Of a stretch of DNA of 64,000 nt, positions 47,631 through 58,500 are shown piece after piece. Location: the NCBI GenBank assembly GCA_936440205.1, contig OW387145.1, positions 25,795,075-25,859,074 on the forward strand, in the 5' to 3' direction. Both the position numbers and the translations under genes were made by a program. Source of the stretch: Lepidonotus clava. Taxonomy: Eukaryota > Annelida > Polychaeta > Phyllodocida > Polynoidae. The notes below the pieces were generated by a model. It saw only the letters and a list, made by a program, of their open reading frames with translations. It ran no database searches and was not told where the DNA came from. Each line of letters begins with the position of its first letter. Position 1 is the first letter of the stretch.

Positions 47631-48551
47631 ATGGCCGGCATTTTAGATGAATTGCTATTGTTAGTGGTGGGGTTTTTATTGAAAGTTAATTCAGATAATA
47701 AGCAGTTTTGGCATAAAGTAAAAGTTGATGTTACTCATCCTTTTCATTTTATTTTTTTGCAGTTGAAAGAGCAATTTATAAGTGAAAATAAATTAAATAT
47801 ATTTAAGGATGAATTAAAGGCTACTCTTCTTGAACATTTAAAGAGTAGTCAAGCAACAAGGAATGTTGCTTATTTGATTATTTTTAGTGATGAAGAGAAT
47901 TTAAGATTAGAGTTGCGGTCTTTTCAGAGTGTTATTTTGCAGAAGCTTGTAGATATTTTAAAATTAAGTATTGTAGTATATACTGTTTCTGGTCGATCTA
48001 ATCATTTTTCACCGTGTGACCACTTATTTAGACAGGGTTTACCTTTGGTTATTCAGTGGAATAAAGATCAAAATAAATTTGTTCAAACAAATTTAGGGTG
48101 TCATAAGTCATCAAAATTTTCAACTAATGAAGATTTGTTTACTAAGAAATCTTTACAAAAATCATATAAGAAAAGAAAGATAAATGGTAAACAGTATAAG
48201 AGTGTAGAGAGGTTATCTACAACTGATTCATCTGAATCAGATGAAGATAGAAAAAAGGAAGATATTGAATTGAAGCGAAAATGTAAGAATGTTAATAGTG
48301 ATTGTTCTAGTGTAAATGATGATTTGTGTGTATCAGATACAGATGAATATGAGGAGGTTGAAGAGGTTAATAAACAGATAAGTGACAAAAAGGTTAATGA
48401 TTTCCTATTTGAGCTTAACAGATTAAAAGAGACTCAACAAAGTTTTGGTAAAAGTCAAAATGATTTTGTAGATGAAGGTAAAGAAATAGGAGAAAGGAAA
48501 ATAGATAAGAATTGTTCTGGTAAAGAGTTTGAGGAAAATAAAAACAAGTAA
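47631..48551 (+). CDS. Possible OTU-like protein with acidic tail, virus-like element
   Basis: 306 aa. The first 150 residues look globular. The block ILQKLVDILKLSIVVYTVSG followed by FSPCDHLFRQGLPLVIQW resembles the second half of OTU-family deubiquitinases (LQxLADILKxxIxVY...P). The typical OTU DG-x-C-x-F catalytic start is not recognised, so enzymatic activity is not claimed. Residues 160-306 are a highly charged, Ser/Glu/Lys-rich, probably disordered tail containing ESDEDRKKEDIELKRK. The OTU assignment is inference. Confidence 0.4.
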   Translation: MAGILDELLLLVVGFLLKVNSDNKQFWHKVKVDVTHPFHFIFLQLKEQFISENKLNIFKDELKATLLEHLKSSQATRNVAYLIIFSDEENLRLELRSFQSVILQKLVDILKLSIVVYTVSGRSNHFSPCDHLFRQGLPLVIQWNKDQNKFVQTNLGCHKSSKFSTNEDLFTKKSLQKSYKKRKINGKQYKSVERLSTTDSSESDEDRKKEDIELKRKCKNVNSDCSSVNDDLCVSDTDEYEEVEEVNKQISDKKVNDFLFELNRLKETQQSFGKSQNDFVDEGKEIGERKIDKNCSGKEFEENKNK

Positions 48552-48825
48552 GAGGAAAAATATATCAGTTAATGTAAGTGAAAGTGGAAAACATCTTCAA
48601 GATTTTTCAACATGTTCAGTGTTGTATCAAGAATCTAAGGAAAAGATTGATGCTAATATTTCAAAATTTGTTGAAATTACTGACCGATTACGTAAACATG
48701 CATTAGTTATTCAAAATAATCTTTTGCCAGGAAATATTGAAACTTGCTTATGTTGTCCTGTACATTGTGCTCAGCCTTTGATTAAAGCTACAAAAGATAA
48801 GAGAGGTCCAAAAAAAAAAATTTAA
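48529..48825 (+). CDS. Small Cys-containing ORF part, virus-like element
   Basis: The open frame overlaps the end of the preceding ORF. It contains a helical segment (KEKIDANISKFVEITDRLRK), a Cys cluster (ETCLCCPVHCAQP) and a Lys-rich end. No family is recognised. Confidence 0.35.
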   Translation: MRKIKTSKRKNISVNVSESGKHLQDFSTCSVLYQESKEKIDANISKFVEITDRLRKHALVIQNNLLPGNIETCLCCPVHCAQPLIKATKDKRGPKKKI

Positions 48826-48983
48826 TTTTATGTAGCGAGTGTAATAAAGAGTTATTTTCATTTTCGTTATTACGTTTACATAAATTACGTTTTCATTCAA
48901 ATTATAATCCAAAAAGTCATTTGTTTATTCCACCGCCTATAAGAAATTATTCTATCATTTCTAGGAAATTTCAAGCGACGTAA
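48822..48983 (+). CDS. C2H2 zinc-finger-like ORF part, virus-like element
   Basis: The frame encodes CSECNKELFSFSLLRLHKLRFH, a C-x2-C-x12-H-x4-H finger, followed by a short tail. It is reported only as a zinc-finger part of the element. Confidence 0.45.
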   Translation, partial: LILCSECNKELFSFSLLRLHKLRFHSNYNPKSHLFIPPPIRNYSIISRKFQAT

Positions 48984-48998
48984 TATTGTGAGTACAAG

Positions 48999-49826
48999 AT
49001 GAGAATGTGTTCTTTAGCTTTTTTCCAACTTATGCAAAGTTGTTTGTACTTTTCAGCTTTGGTTTCTTTCTATGCAGGTAATATTGATCTTCCTTTAGTA
49101 ATTGAAATTCCAGAACAAGATAGTTTATCAGAACAGGAGTGTATTGGAATAATTAAGGTTATTTCTGAACATGACGAAGAAGATTGGTTTCGAATGTTTA
49201 ATGAGTTTTCTGTTCAAGCACTTTTATTTTTTTCATCTTATTTCCATTGTGATGCTATTTTGAGTTATATTCAAAGTACTATGTGGACAAGTAAGAAGAG
49301 AATTGTAACTACTTTAAAAATGAGTTGTTATTTATTTGGCATAAAAGACAAATTTACTCAGAGTATTTTGAATTCAATATCAAATTATTTAGGTACGCCA
49401 GAAGATTATATAATTTATCTTGTTAGACTTATCCATATTAAAGGAGAGAGACATGCAATGAGAGCATTATATAGGAAATTGAGGGATGTATCGCGGTATA
49501 GAAGATTGATTTTTTCAAAATTTGATGTGCATTGTATATTTTGTTTGTTTCCAATTATTTTTTCTTATAAAGGCCCAAATTGTGAGATGGTTTTCCTTCA
49601 ATGTTGTTTTAGACCAGTTCATATTTCAGGTTGTTTTGAAGGATTTCTTTCTCAAAGTTATGATATGGAAGTTTATTGTTTTAAATGTAGAACTAAATGG
49701 CGTGAAGGAAGACCTATTTTAGATAATAGATCTAGATTGTATTGTATTGAAGAAAGGTTAGGTTATGTTCCAGATCATTTAAGACACATTCAGAAATATT
49801 CTTCAGAGTTTTTATTTGACAGGTAA
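48999..49826 (+). CDS. RING/treble-clef-like 275-aa protein, virus-like element
   Basis: The N-terminal 170 residues are helical (EEDWFRMFNEFSVQALLFF; HAMRALYRKLRDVSRYRRL). Residues 179-230 carry spaced Cys and His (C179, C182, C195, C202, C203, H208, C212, C227, C230), consistent with two zinc sites of a RING-variant or PHD-like cross-brace: C-x2-C, a central C/C-x-H-x3-C set and a final C-x2-C (VYCFKCRTKW). A link with ubiquitin ligation is possible but unproven. Confidence 0.5.
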   Translation: MRMCSLAFFQLMQSCLYFSALVSFYAGNIDLPLVIEIPEQDSLSEQECIGIIKVISEHDEEDWFRMFNEFSVQALLFFSSYFHCDAILSYIQSTMWTSKKRIVTTLKMSCYLFGIKDKFTQSILNSISNYLGTPEDYIIYLVRLIHIKGERHAMRALYRKLRDVSRYRRLIFSKFDVHCIFCLFPIIFSYKGPNCEMVFLQCCFRPVHISGCFEGFLSQSYDMEVYCFKCRTKWREGRPILDNRSRLYCIEERLGYVPDHLRHIQKYSSEFLFDR

Positions 49827-50041
49827 ATTGTTTTTGATTTTATTAAAGGAAGATCAATATGACGGATTTAGTTTTAAGGCATATTTAACTATTTATAAAT
49901 TGCTTTGAGATTAATCAACTGATATAGAGATTAATTAAGTATGTGAATTAGTTAATATAGGTTAATGTAAGAAAGTAGTTAATATTTATAATAGAATAAT
50001 GACTGGGAAGATAGTTGATGGGTTTTATTTATCTTTAGTAT
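49827..50041. other. AT-rich spacer interrupted by the LTR element
   Basis: Noncoding-looking sequence of the virus-like element directly left of the LTR insertion. GTAT at 50038-50041 is the left target duplication of that insertion. Confidence 0.5.
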
Positions 50042-50557
50042 TGTAACATTCCTAAGATGTTATCGTCCCTAAAATACCTGTTTCCGCGCGTAATTCGCGC
50101 GAGGCCGCGCGCAATGGATTCAAAAAGGCAGGAGATGTGTGCAGTCCAAAGTTTATTGGTCAAATGACCAAGATGCGCGTACCGCGCTCCTATTTATAGA
50201 CTTTTGGGGGGTTTGGCGGCGGCGGCGGGCGTTACATTGCCCCCTCCTTAGTTCTTAGCTTGTCCTCAAGCTAGTGTCAAATAGTAAGTATCAGTATAAT
50301 TTTGTTGTCGGATAATTGTAAACAGTAATGATTAACTGGATAACTATGCCAGTACAGGCTTATTAACATTTTAGTGAACAAGATGACTTACAGCCAAAGT
50401 GGCATAAGATGGTATTAGAATTACCCAGTAGGGTTTACAATATTTTGGGTGTAGTGAGCCTAGTAAGACTTTAAATGTTTCACACCCTTTAGATTGTAGT
50501 AACATTAATAGGAAATTATTTACAAGTATACAGCAAATTGCTTAAATTTGATAATAA

Positions 50558-51370
50558 TTATATGCAGCTCGAAGATCCAGGTAGGTTGGTATGGTCCGGA
50601 CTTCGCTGCTCTCGTCTGTTGACATGGTGACAGTCATCTGTTGCCCTGGTTTGGTAGTGGTCTGAGGGTTGTAACGCGACCGACCCCATCTCCATACTGG
50701 AGACCACCAGCGTTGCTGCCACCCACAGCAAGCTCACCATAGTGGGAGGTGCTTGGGTGGACATGCAATTGTTGCATGACTTCTCAGAGGCAACCGCAAT
50801 CTGAGGGTACCAACACGACCAGCCCCATCTCCATACTGGAGACCGCTGGCGTTGCTTCCACCCACAGCAGCTCACCATAGTGGGAGGTGCTTGGGTGGTC
50901 ATGCAGTCGTTGCATGACTTCTCAGATGCAACCGCAAACTGAGGGTTCATCAACAGGACTGGCCCCATCTCCATACTGGAGACTGCCGGCGTTGCTGCCA
51001 CCCACAGCACGCGCACCATAGTGGGAGGTGCTCGGGTGGTCATGCAACAGCTACATGACTTCTCAGAGGCAACCGCAATCTGAGGGTTCATCAACAGGAT
51101 CGACCCCATCTCCATATTGGAGACCGGCGCTGCTGCCACCCACAGCAAGCTCACCATAGTGGGAGGTGCTTGGGTGGTCATGCAGTCGTTGCATGACTTC
51201 TCAGATGCAACCGCAAACTGAGGGTCCATCAACACGACCAGCCCCATCTCCATACTGGAGACCGCTGGCGTTGCTGCCACCCACAGCAAGCTCACCATAA
51301 TGGGAGGTGCTTGGGTGGTCATGCAATCGTTGCATGACTTCTCAGATGCAACCGCAATCTGAGGGTCCAA
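50558..51370 (-). repeat. Minisatellite of about 135-bp units within the LTR element
   Basis: Five to six units with the core CCCATCTCCATACTGGAGAC, then GCTGCCACCCACAGCA, GTGGGAGGTGCTTGGGTGG and GCATGACTTCTCAG. The array stays open on the minus strand and would encode repeats containing VASEKSCNDCMTTQAPP and VAATPAVSSMEMG, but I treat it as a repeat rather than a proven gene. Confidence 0.8.
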
Positions 51371-51634
51371 AATTTAGAGGAGGTGCCCCATCCTTAGAGT
51401 AGTTGATCCAGATTAAATATCCTAGTTTGAAAATATGGGCTTAAGCCCAATGCTGGATCAATTAGTAGAACATGAATAAAACAGCTTATTTACAAGGAAC
51501 GTCTTAAACTTTTAGGTTGAAACAGGAAGAAGATTTCCTGTTCTATAATAAACATTTGGTAGCGTGGTGGTTAGATTATAACCTAAAAGTCAACCAATCC
51601 CTTTTCGAAGATGCAACCCATTACTCAAGCTGGC

Positions 51635-52372
51635 TTATGGACCAATGGGTTGACACCCTTCGTCAACACCTTGCAAAACTCCTTCACTTTGATTTTTCTT
51701 TTTTTCTGGGTCACTATCCTTTAGCCTGACCCATTGGTTCCTCTTCTGAAACTCCTGTGACCTGGGAATATGGCCTTTGACATCACACAACGAGCTGTTC
51801 TCATCCATCACCCTCCTGGTGACTTCCGGGATGTCCCTCCAACCACACTCTGACATCTCACGCACCATCTCCCTTCCCCTCTGAGCTTCTTCTAGAGTGA
51901 AACCAGGGCCTTCCACATTGCCTGCTGGACTTCCCTCATCTCTTGCTTTACCTATGACTTCTTGCAAGTCCTCTAAGTCCCTGTCTGGCATCTCCAGAAC
52001 CACCTGTCTTTGCTCTTTGAGAGACTCATCCAAGGTGAGGTTATGGCCCTCCATGTCATGCACTTGATCGCTGACATCCATCGCCCTCCCAGCGACTTCC
52101 AGGATGCCTCTCCCTTCACAGCCTGACATTTCTGGCGCCATCAACCTCTCCCCTTTTTCTGGATGACCTATATCCCTACTACCTTGCAAATACTGATCCT
52201 CAGCACTCATCACAGCCAAGCTATGGCTTTTCAATTTATGTACTGTGTCCTTGGTGCCCACTGCTCTCCCTGCAGTGTTCCTGACTCCCTCAGGATGACA
52301 GCCTAACACTCTCTCAACCTTCCCTTCATTAAATTCTTTCTCCAGGTTCACCTGATTGACAGCAGTGTACAC
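51635..52372 (-). CDS. Charged repetitive ORF of the LTR element
   Basis: 245 codons of acidic and hydrophilic sequence with recurring blocks of the type EVAGRAMD, EVIGKARDE and EVTRRVMDE alternating with DVKGH/DMEGH/NVEGP. No enzyme motif. It lies where pol would begin in an autonomous relative. Confidence 0.5.
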   Translation of the reverse strand: MYTAVNQVNLEKEFNEGKVERVLGCHPEGVRNTAGRAVGTKDTVHKLKSHSLAVMSAEDQYLQGSRDIGHPEKGERLMAPEMSGCEGRGILEVAGRAMDVSDQVHDMEGHNLTLDESLKEQRQVVLEMPDRDLEDLQEVIGKARDEGSPAGNVEGPGFTLEEAQRGREMVREMSECGWRDIPEVTRRVMDENSSLCDVKGHIPRSQEFQKRNQWVRLKDSDPEKKKNQSEGVLQGVDEGCQPIGP

Positions 52373-52396
52373 AGTCTCAACCCTGACTGATTGACT

Positions 52397-52819
52397 CTAC
52401 CTAGTCATTCCACTGACACTGTTCTCAGTCTCTTTACCCAGAATCTCATTCTCCACTTCTAACTCCATCTTCTTAAAGTTCACATTTATTCCCTGGCTGG
52501 ACATGGCATCCATTCCTAGTATGGCCTCTGGTTGCATTTCCACTACTGTCACTCTCAACGGTAGGCAACATCCATCGAAATCAACCATTACCTTCACTGT
52601 TCCATGGGTAACCATCTCCTTTCCAGCTGCAGTCTTTATTCCAGATTCAGTAGGATCCAAGATTTTATCCTCATCCAAGGATCTCCAAACATCCAAGGAT
52701 AAGAGTGAATTTGAAGCCCCAGTGTCGACCATCCAATGAACATCCTGGCCACAACAACTTCCTAACACAGTCATGCCCAGTGTGTTTGCATCCCTGACCA
52801 CTGGAATCCTACAAATCAC
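52397..52819 (-). CDS. Retropepsin-like protease of the LTR element
   Basis: 140 codons. VHWMVDTGASNSLLSLDVW is the catalytic DTGA block of a retroviral-type aspartic protease, and AILGMDAMSSQGI matches the second conserved LG-x-D region. Confidence 0.8.
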   Translation of the reverse strand: MICRIPVVRDANTLGMTVLGSCCGQDVHWMVDTGASNSLLSLDVWRSLDEDKILDPTESGIKTAAGKEMVTHGTVKVMVDFDGCCLPLRVTVVEMQPEAILGMDAMSSQGINVNFKKMELEVENEILGKETENSVSGMTR

Positions 52820-52878
52820 TCTAACTTCATCATATTTCTTTTTCTGGGCTCCCTCCTGCTGGGCTGAAGAAGCCCCTG

Positions 52879-53913
52879 TTAGTTTTCCTGTGACTTATTT
52901 TCTGACACCCTAATTCCAGGACATTCATGAGCAAAATGTCCTAACTCATTACAGGAATAACACCTCATCCTTGACTTGTCAAAGAGAGTCCTGGAAGGAC
53001 TGTCCAACTCTGCTAGAGCCTTCCTTGTCAACTCTATAACTCTTTCTTCGGTGAGTCCACCACTGTTGCCTCTGTCTTCAGGAACTACTTTCTTCTCTGC
53101 AACTCTCCTATGACCCCTGACCATTGCTACACGTTGAACATCATCTGAGAATCCCTCATTCCGATACTCAGGCCACTGACACTGAGCCAGCTGATCATCT
53201 TCATGGTCTGCTCTGACCATTCTAGTCTTGTGAACTGCCCTTAAATCTTCTCCTTTGAAATACGCCTCAGCTTGTAAGGCGAGGGCCACGGCATCTCGAA
53301 GGTTCCTGGGACCTCGTAAGTGCACCCACTGTCTAACTCGCCGGTCCCAGATTGCACTCAGAAAATGCTCAGTAGCCAGCTGCTCAACTGTAGCTCTATC
53401 TGCAAAAGGATATGCCTTCTCTACTGCAATTTCCACATCCTCAGCCAATGTCCTCAGAGACTCCTCCTTTCCCTGGCGACGATTCTTGAGGGTGGCCCGG
53501 TACAACTCCTCTTGATGGCGTGGTGCATATCGTTCCTGCAGTGCCATCAGTAGTTGGTCGTATCCATTTGCAGAGTACACATCCACTCTGGTAAGTATTC
53601 GTTGAGCAGATCCAGTCAAACTGGCTGCCAGGTAAAGCCCTTTTTCCATGTCAGTCCAACAATTAAGACAGGCAACCACTTTGAAATGGTGTAGATATTC
53701 CTGGAGTGGTTTACCACCATCATATTGTTGGGGCTTCATGTTTGGCCGATGACAATTTCTCCCAAATTGACCTGATCCGGCATCAGAATCTCTCGGGGTA
53801 CTCCCCAAATGCCCTGTAGGGGGGAGTAGCATACCACTGTCCCCCTCTCCATATTGTGGCACAGCCTCATGCTCCATGAGAGTGCTTTCCAGCTTCTTTG
53901 ATGCATGTGCCAT
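52879..53913 (-). CDS. Gag protein of the LTR element
   Basis: 344 codons. It has a capsid-like retrotransposon gag region (KPLQEYLHHFKVVACLN; DQLLMALQERYAPRHQEELY; LRTLAEDVEIAVEKAYP) and a C-terminal zinc knuckle CYSCNELGHFAHEC (C-x2-C-x4-H-x4-C). Confidence 0.85.
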   Translation of the reverse strand: MAHASKKLESTLMEHEAVPQYGEGDSGMLLPPTGHLGSTPRDSDAGSGQFGRNCHRPNMKPQQYDGGKPLQEYLHHFKVVACLNCWTDMEKGLYLAASLTGSAQRILTRVDVYSANGYDQLLMALQERYAPRHQEELYRATLKNRRQGKEESLRTLAEDVEIAVEKAYPFADRATVEQLATEHFLSAIWDRRVRQWVHLRGPRNLRDAVALALQAEAYFKGEDLRAVHKTRMVRADHEDDQLAQCQWPEYRNEGFSDDVQRVAMVRGHRRVAEKKVVPEDRGNSGGLTEERVIELTRKALAELDSPSRTLFDKSRMRCYSCNELGHFAHECPGIRVSENKSQEN

Positions 53914-53967
53914 ATTGTTTGTCCGGGTAATTTGTTTTCTTCCTTTTTTTTTTATTTGATATATAAT

Positions 53968-55175
53968 TCACTGATTTTTATTCCAAATTTCCTGGTATTG
54001 GGTGAATTCTATTGACACATTACAGACAAAGTGTACACTATGATTTGTAAAGTATCCTGCCTGTGTGCGCATTCTCCACCAGAGAGTCAGTCTTAAAGGA
54101 GAGCTGGGCGCAGAATGTCCATGGTAAAATGTTGTGAAAGTGTCTCCTTGGCGACAGCCTTTTCCTTTTTCATCCAAAGTAATCCAGACTCATATTTGTC
54201 TGCAAAGGGGAATCCAATCCTTCTCTAAAATCTGGTATGATCCCAAATATAGGGATATTGAGGTAGTGCCAGAATGAAATCCGACGTCTGCATTCCCTAC
54301 CAGAGCGTCTCCACAGAAGTGAGCACTGTGCAGAATGTCTGAGTGACGAAATGTCATGAAAGTGTTGGCTTGACGACCAGTTTCCTCAACTCGGGACACA
54401 AGATGAGATTCTGAATAAAATCTCATGAAACCAATGCATAAGAGTGTAGAGAGCATATGAGAATCAAATCCTTGCTATTATTTAGTTAAATGTCGTCAGT
54501 GGAATGAATTTAGAGCCATTGAATCCACTGAAACACTGTCCGCGGGTCGCGCATTCTGCATCGAGTCCAAATCCGTATTTCTCTATGCTTTTAGCATGAG
54601 CACATCCAAGCTGCAGAGCGGCCGACGGAGGTTCGGCGACGAGTGCAATGTGTGTTTTCTGTGAAAGAAATCTGTCTAAAGCCTAGGAAATTTCGCATGC
54701 CAGTTAACATGAATGTGTGGATACGACTTATGAAGGCCTGGGGCATTGATCCATCCGAATATTTATTCAGAAATGTGAATTTTGGTAGTGTTTCTTCGGT
54801 GTGGAACATGGACTTTCACAGAGCACCAACTCACCGGGTAGCCATTCCCACACGGCGGATTTCAACTCGGATTTTTCTATCAGAAATCGGGACAAATGTG
54901 AATTTAATCGAAGGACATTGTCATTACCCGACAGAGGATGGTTCCTGGCCTAGGATTACAACTTTATTTTGTGGAGGAGATACCATTTCCATCGTTTTCC
55001 AGGGGGGGGAGTTAACTCGGTCGTCCTCCAACTCCGCCGTGATGCGTCCGTGACGAAACGGAAGTCCGAACCACAGTGGGCGTCCGTCCGTTGCCCGGCG
55101 GAAACTTGGTTAGTTTTTAGGGAAATTGGGTCTTTTATTGGAAGTTATTTCATCCAATCCCACCGCTGCCACCAG
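53968..55175 (-). other. 5' leader region of the LTR element
   Basis: About 1.2 kb between the right LTR and gag. It includes two diverged copies of a segment with GAATGTC, AATGTTGTGAAAGTGT/AATGTCATGAAAGTGT and a CGACAGCC/CGACCAG stretch (around 54080-54170 and 54300-54395). The sequence just inside the LTR (TGGTGGCAGCGG on the minus strand) is at the primer-binding position. Confidence 0.5.
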
Positions 55176-55310
55176 TGTAACATTCCTAAGATGTTATCGT
55201 CCCTAAAATACCTGTTTCCGCGCGTAATTCGCGCGAGGCCGCGCGCAATGGATTCAAAAAGGCAGGAGATGTGTGCAGTCCAAAGTTTATTGGTCAAATG
55301 ACCAAGATGC

Positions 55311-55346
<36 letters not shown>

Positions 55347-55567
55347 GTTTGTGTCACGTGGACACTGGAGCCCTGGGCTGTGTGGCCCTGGCTCCTGAAA
55401 GAGGTTTGAGAGTAGAGCTCCCCAAGACTTGGGGAGGTTCTTTATACCGTGCCCGTAGGATAGACCCTGACGGACACCCACCTTATTTAAGGAGCTGTGT
55501 GAGGCTCCGGGGGTGGGGGTGGGGACAGAGGTTGGAGGGGCAGTGGAGGGGGCGTCGTGGGAGAGGG

Positions 55568-58500
55568 CTAGCTTCTGGGGGCAATGTCAAGGAGTTGTAA
55601 TACTCCCTGGTATTGGACAGTTGCCTGGTGTCGCATGATGGCCACTGCCAGGTCGTAAGGGGGGGCGTTTCGGATCTGGGGGGTGAGGTGCTGGGTGAGG
55701 AGGTCATATCTGGGGATCTCAGTGCCAGGACATTCGGCCAAATAGTGTATGGCTGCCCTACGTGGGGTGTCAAAGCAGTGGGGGCAGGCGTATCCACCAT
55801 AAAGAGCGGTATAGTGGATGCTGGCCAAGCGGAGTCTAAAGATCTCCTTCTGCTGTGATCTGGGGAGGCTAAGGATAGCCAATCGTGATTCTACCGAATG
55901 GTCCATGTCACGATTCCACTTGAAGTGGGATGTGGGGTTAGGGGGGTCCTCTTGGGCAGCGTGATGTATATCAGCTGCTGTTCTGTGGATAACTGCTCGC
56001 AAGCTTTCCAAGCTAGTAGGGACAGTGACCTCAGGCTGGGGTCGTGTCCTGGCTCTATTGGCTGCACTGTCAGCTGCCTCATTTCCAGGTATCCCCACAT
56101 GGCTAGGGACCCAGTTGACAGTGGGGGGTTCTGGCATGCGGGATGCTGTTTCAATTATGCCTTGGACTAGGGCATGGTTGTCTTTGATGTGATTGCGTTT
56201 GAGGGACTGTATGGAGGCTAGGGAGTCTGTGTGGATGATAGTAGGGCCAGGGCCCTGTAAGGCTGCGTGGCAGAGGGCAGCATCTATGGCCACTAACTCC
56301 GCTTGGAGAATGGAAGCTCCATCGTTGAGTCTGATGGCTTTCACAAAGCCTTCGGTCACAAAGGCTGCACCAGTTTTTCTGTCTGCCACCGAGCCGTCAG
56401 TGTAGTAGACGTGGTGGGAAGGGGTTTCTAGGTTGGTGATATTGACCATAGCCTCTTCGAGTAGGAGGGCGTCAGAAACCTCAGCCTTACTCTGGTAGGG
56501 CCGGTGGACAATGGTTTTGATGGGATGCAGGTCCCATGGGGGTCTGATTGGGCTCTCAGGTATAGCTCCAAAAGTGGCACCTTGAGGGGCTAGTTTGCGG
56601 AGGATGGCGGCTGACTTGAGTCGCCATGTAGTGGGGGGAAATACCCTAGGGTCCTTAACCAGTGCTTGTTGCATTTGCTGGTGAAGGGGGTGACTGGCTG
56701 TGGTGGCAACCTTGGCCGCAAACTTGGCCTGTCTGGTCTGGAAACGAGTGTCCACTAGGGGGACCATGTGCAGTTCTTGGCGGAGGGCATCGACCCCGGT
56801 GGCCCTGTGGACCCCAGCAATTATTCGCATGGCCATGTTTTGTGATCGCTCTATTGTGAGTCTAGCCGTCTTGCAGGCCAAGGGGAGGACGTGAGCCCCA
56901 TATTCTAGAATGGGTCTGACCGTTGCCATGTACATGGCGTGGAGGATGGCTGCGCTAACTCCGCTGAGGGCAGAGAGAACCTTCATCACATTCAGGCGTT
57001 TGCGTGCCTTGGAAGTGACGTGCTCTGCATGCCTGATGAAGGACAGGCCTTTGTCAAGATAGACCCCAAGATATTTGAAGTGGGTGACCCATTCAATGGG
57101 CTGGCCCGCAATGCTGAAGTCGAAGTCAGGGGTCCTGCGGTAGAAGTACACTGCTTTGGTCTTCTCATTGGAGACCTTGAGGCCGAGGTTGCTTATGGCT
57201 GATTCGAGGCTCCGGAGAGCTTTGGACAGTGAAGTGTGTATACTGGCCCCAGTAGGGTAGGGTTGGTATAGTACAATATCGTCTGCGTACAGGAGCATCT
57301 TGGCTCCGGGGGGGAGAACGACCTCACTGTGGACTTGGTCCAAAAGGTAGTTGAATAGTGTGGGGCTAAGGGTGCTGCCCTGGGGTGTACCATTGTCAAA
57401 GTTAGTAACCTCTGAAGTACCACCTTGGAATGACAAGGTAGCTCTCCTACCCACAAGGTAATCTCTTATCCAAGCTAAGAGCGAACCTCTGACGCCTGCC
57501 CTGGCCAGTGCCTCGAGGATGGCCAGTGGGGGGGCCAGTTCATAGGCCCTTTCGAGGTCTAAGAATATGGCCACTGATTTATTGGATTTATGGTTGTAGA
57601 GGTCATTGACTAGGGTAGCCACTGCGTCATCACAGCCAACTCCACGTTTGAAGCCAAGGGTGTGTTTGTGTAGTGGGGCGGCCGCGTAAGTGAGACGTTT
57701 AAGAACCATTCTCTCCATGATTTTACCTGCACAGGCCAGGAGGGAGATAGGTCGGTATCTACCAGGTTGTCCTGGTTTGGGAATGGGGACTAAGGCTGCC
57801 ATCTTCCAAGCTCGGGGGAGGCGGCCCAAGCGGAAGGAGTTGTTGAGAAGCCTAAGAAGGAGAAGTCGGAAAACCTCAGGGGCTTTACGGAGCATAGTGT
57901 AGGAGACTGAGTCCTGCCCCGGGGCAGAGTCTCTGCTTGCATCAAGAACCTGGCTAAGTTCCTGAAGGGTAAAAGGAACATCTGTGTCTGATGGTGTGTC
58001 AATTTGCTCCTCAACAAGGGCAGTTCTACTGGCATATCTGCGGGCCATGTGTGCTTGGGCTTCGGCAGACAGGTTGGTGATATCCGTCCTGGCCGCGAAA
58101 TCCTGTATGAGATCATTGGCCTTGGCAACGGGGTCTGGTACCACCGGTGGACGGTGGGGTAGCCCCTTAACCCTCCTAATTCTACCCCACATGGAGCGGA
58201 GGCTGGTCTTATTGTTGACCCCCGAGATCCAATCATCCCAGGATCTGATTTTGGCCTCTTTGGAGACAGCTGCAGCACGTTTGGCAGCCTCCCTAAGGGT
58301 GTTTCTATTGGAGAGTGTGCGCTGTCGTTTGTAGTTGCGGTGTGCTTTGTTCACCTCCCTGTTAGCCTGTCTTACCTCAGGGTTGGTGAACCAGTGAGAC
58401 TTTTTGAAGTCTATGGGTTTGGTTTTAGGTATGGCTTTGTCCGCCGCTCTTAGTATGAGGTTAGTGAGTAGGGTTTCCTCCTCATCAATTGAGTCGGGAT

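Noticed and set aside
50558-51370. 270-codon open frame
   Set aside because: Follows a multiple-of-three tandem repeat that stays open by periodicity; coding function is not supported.
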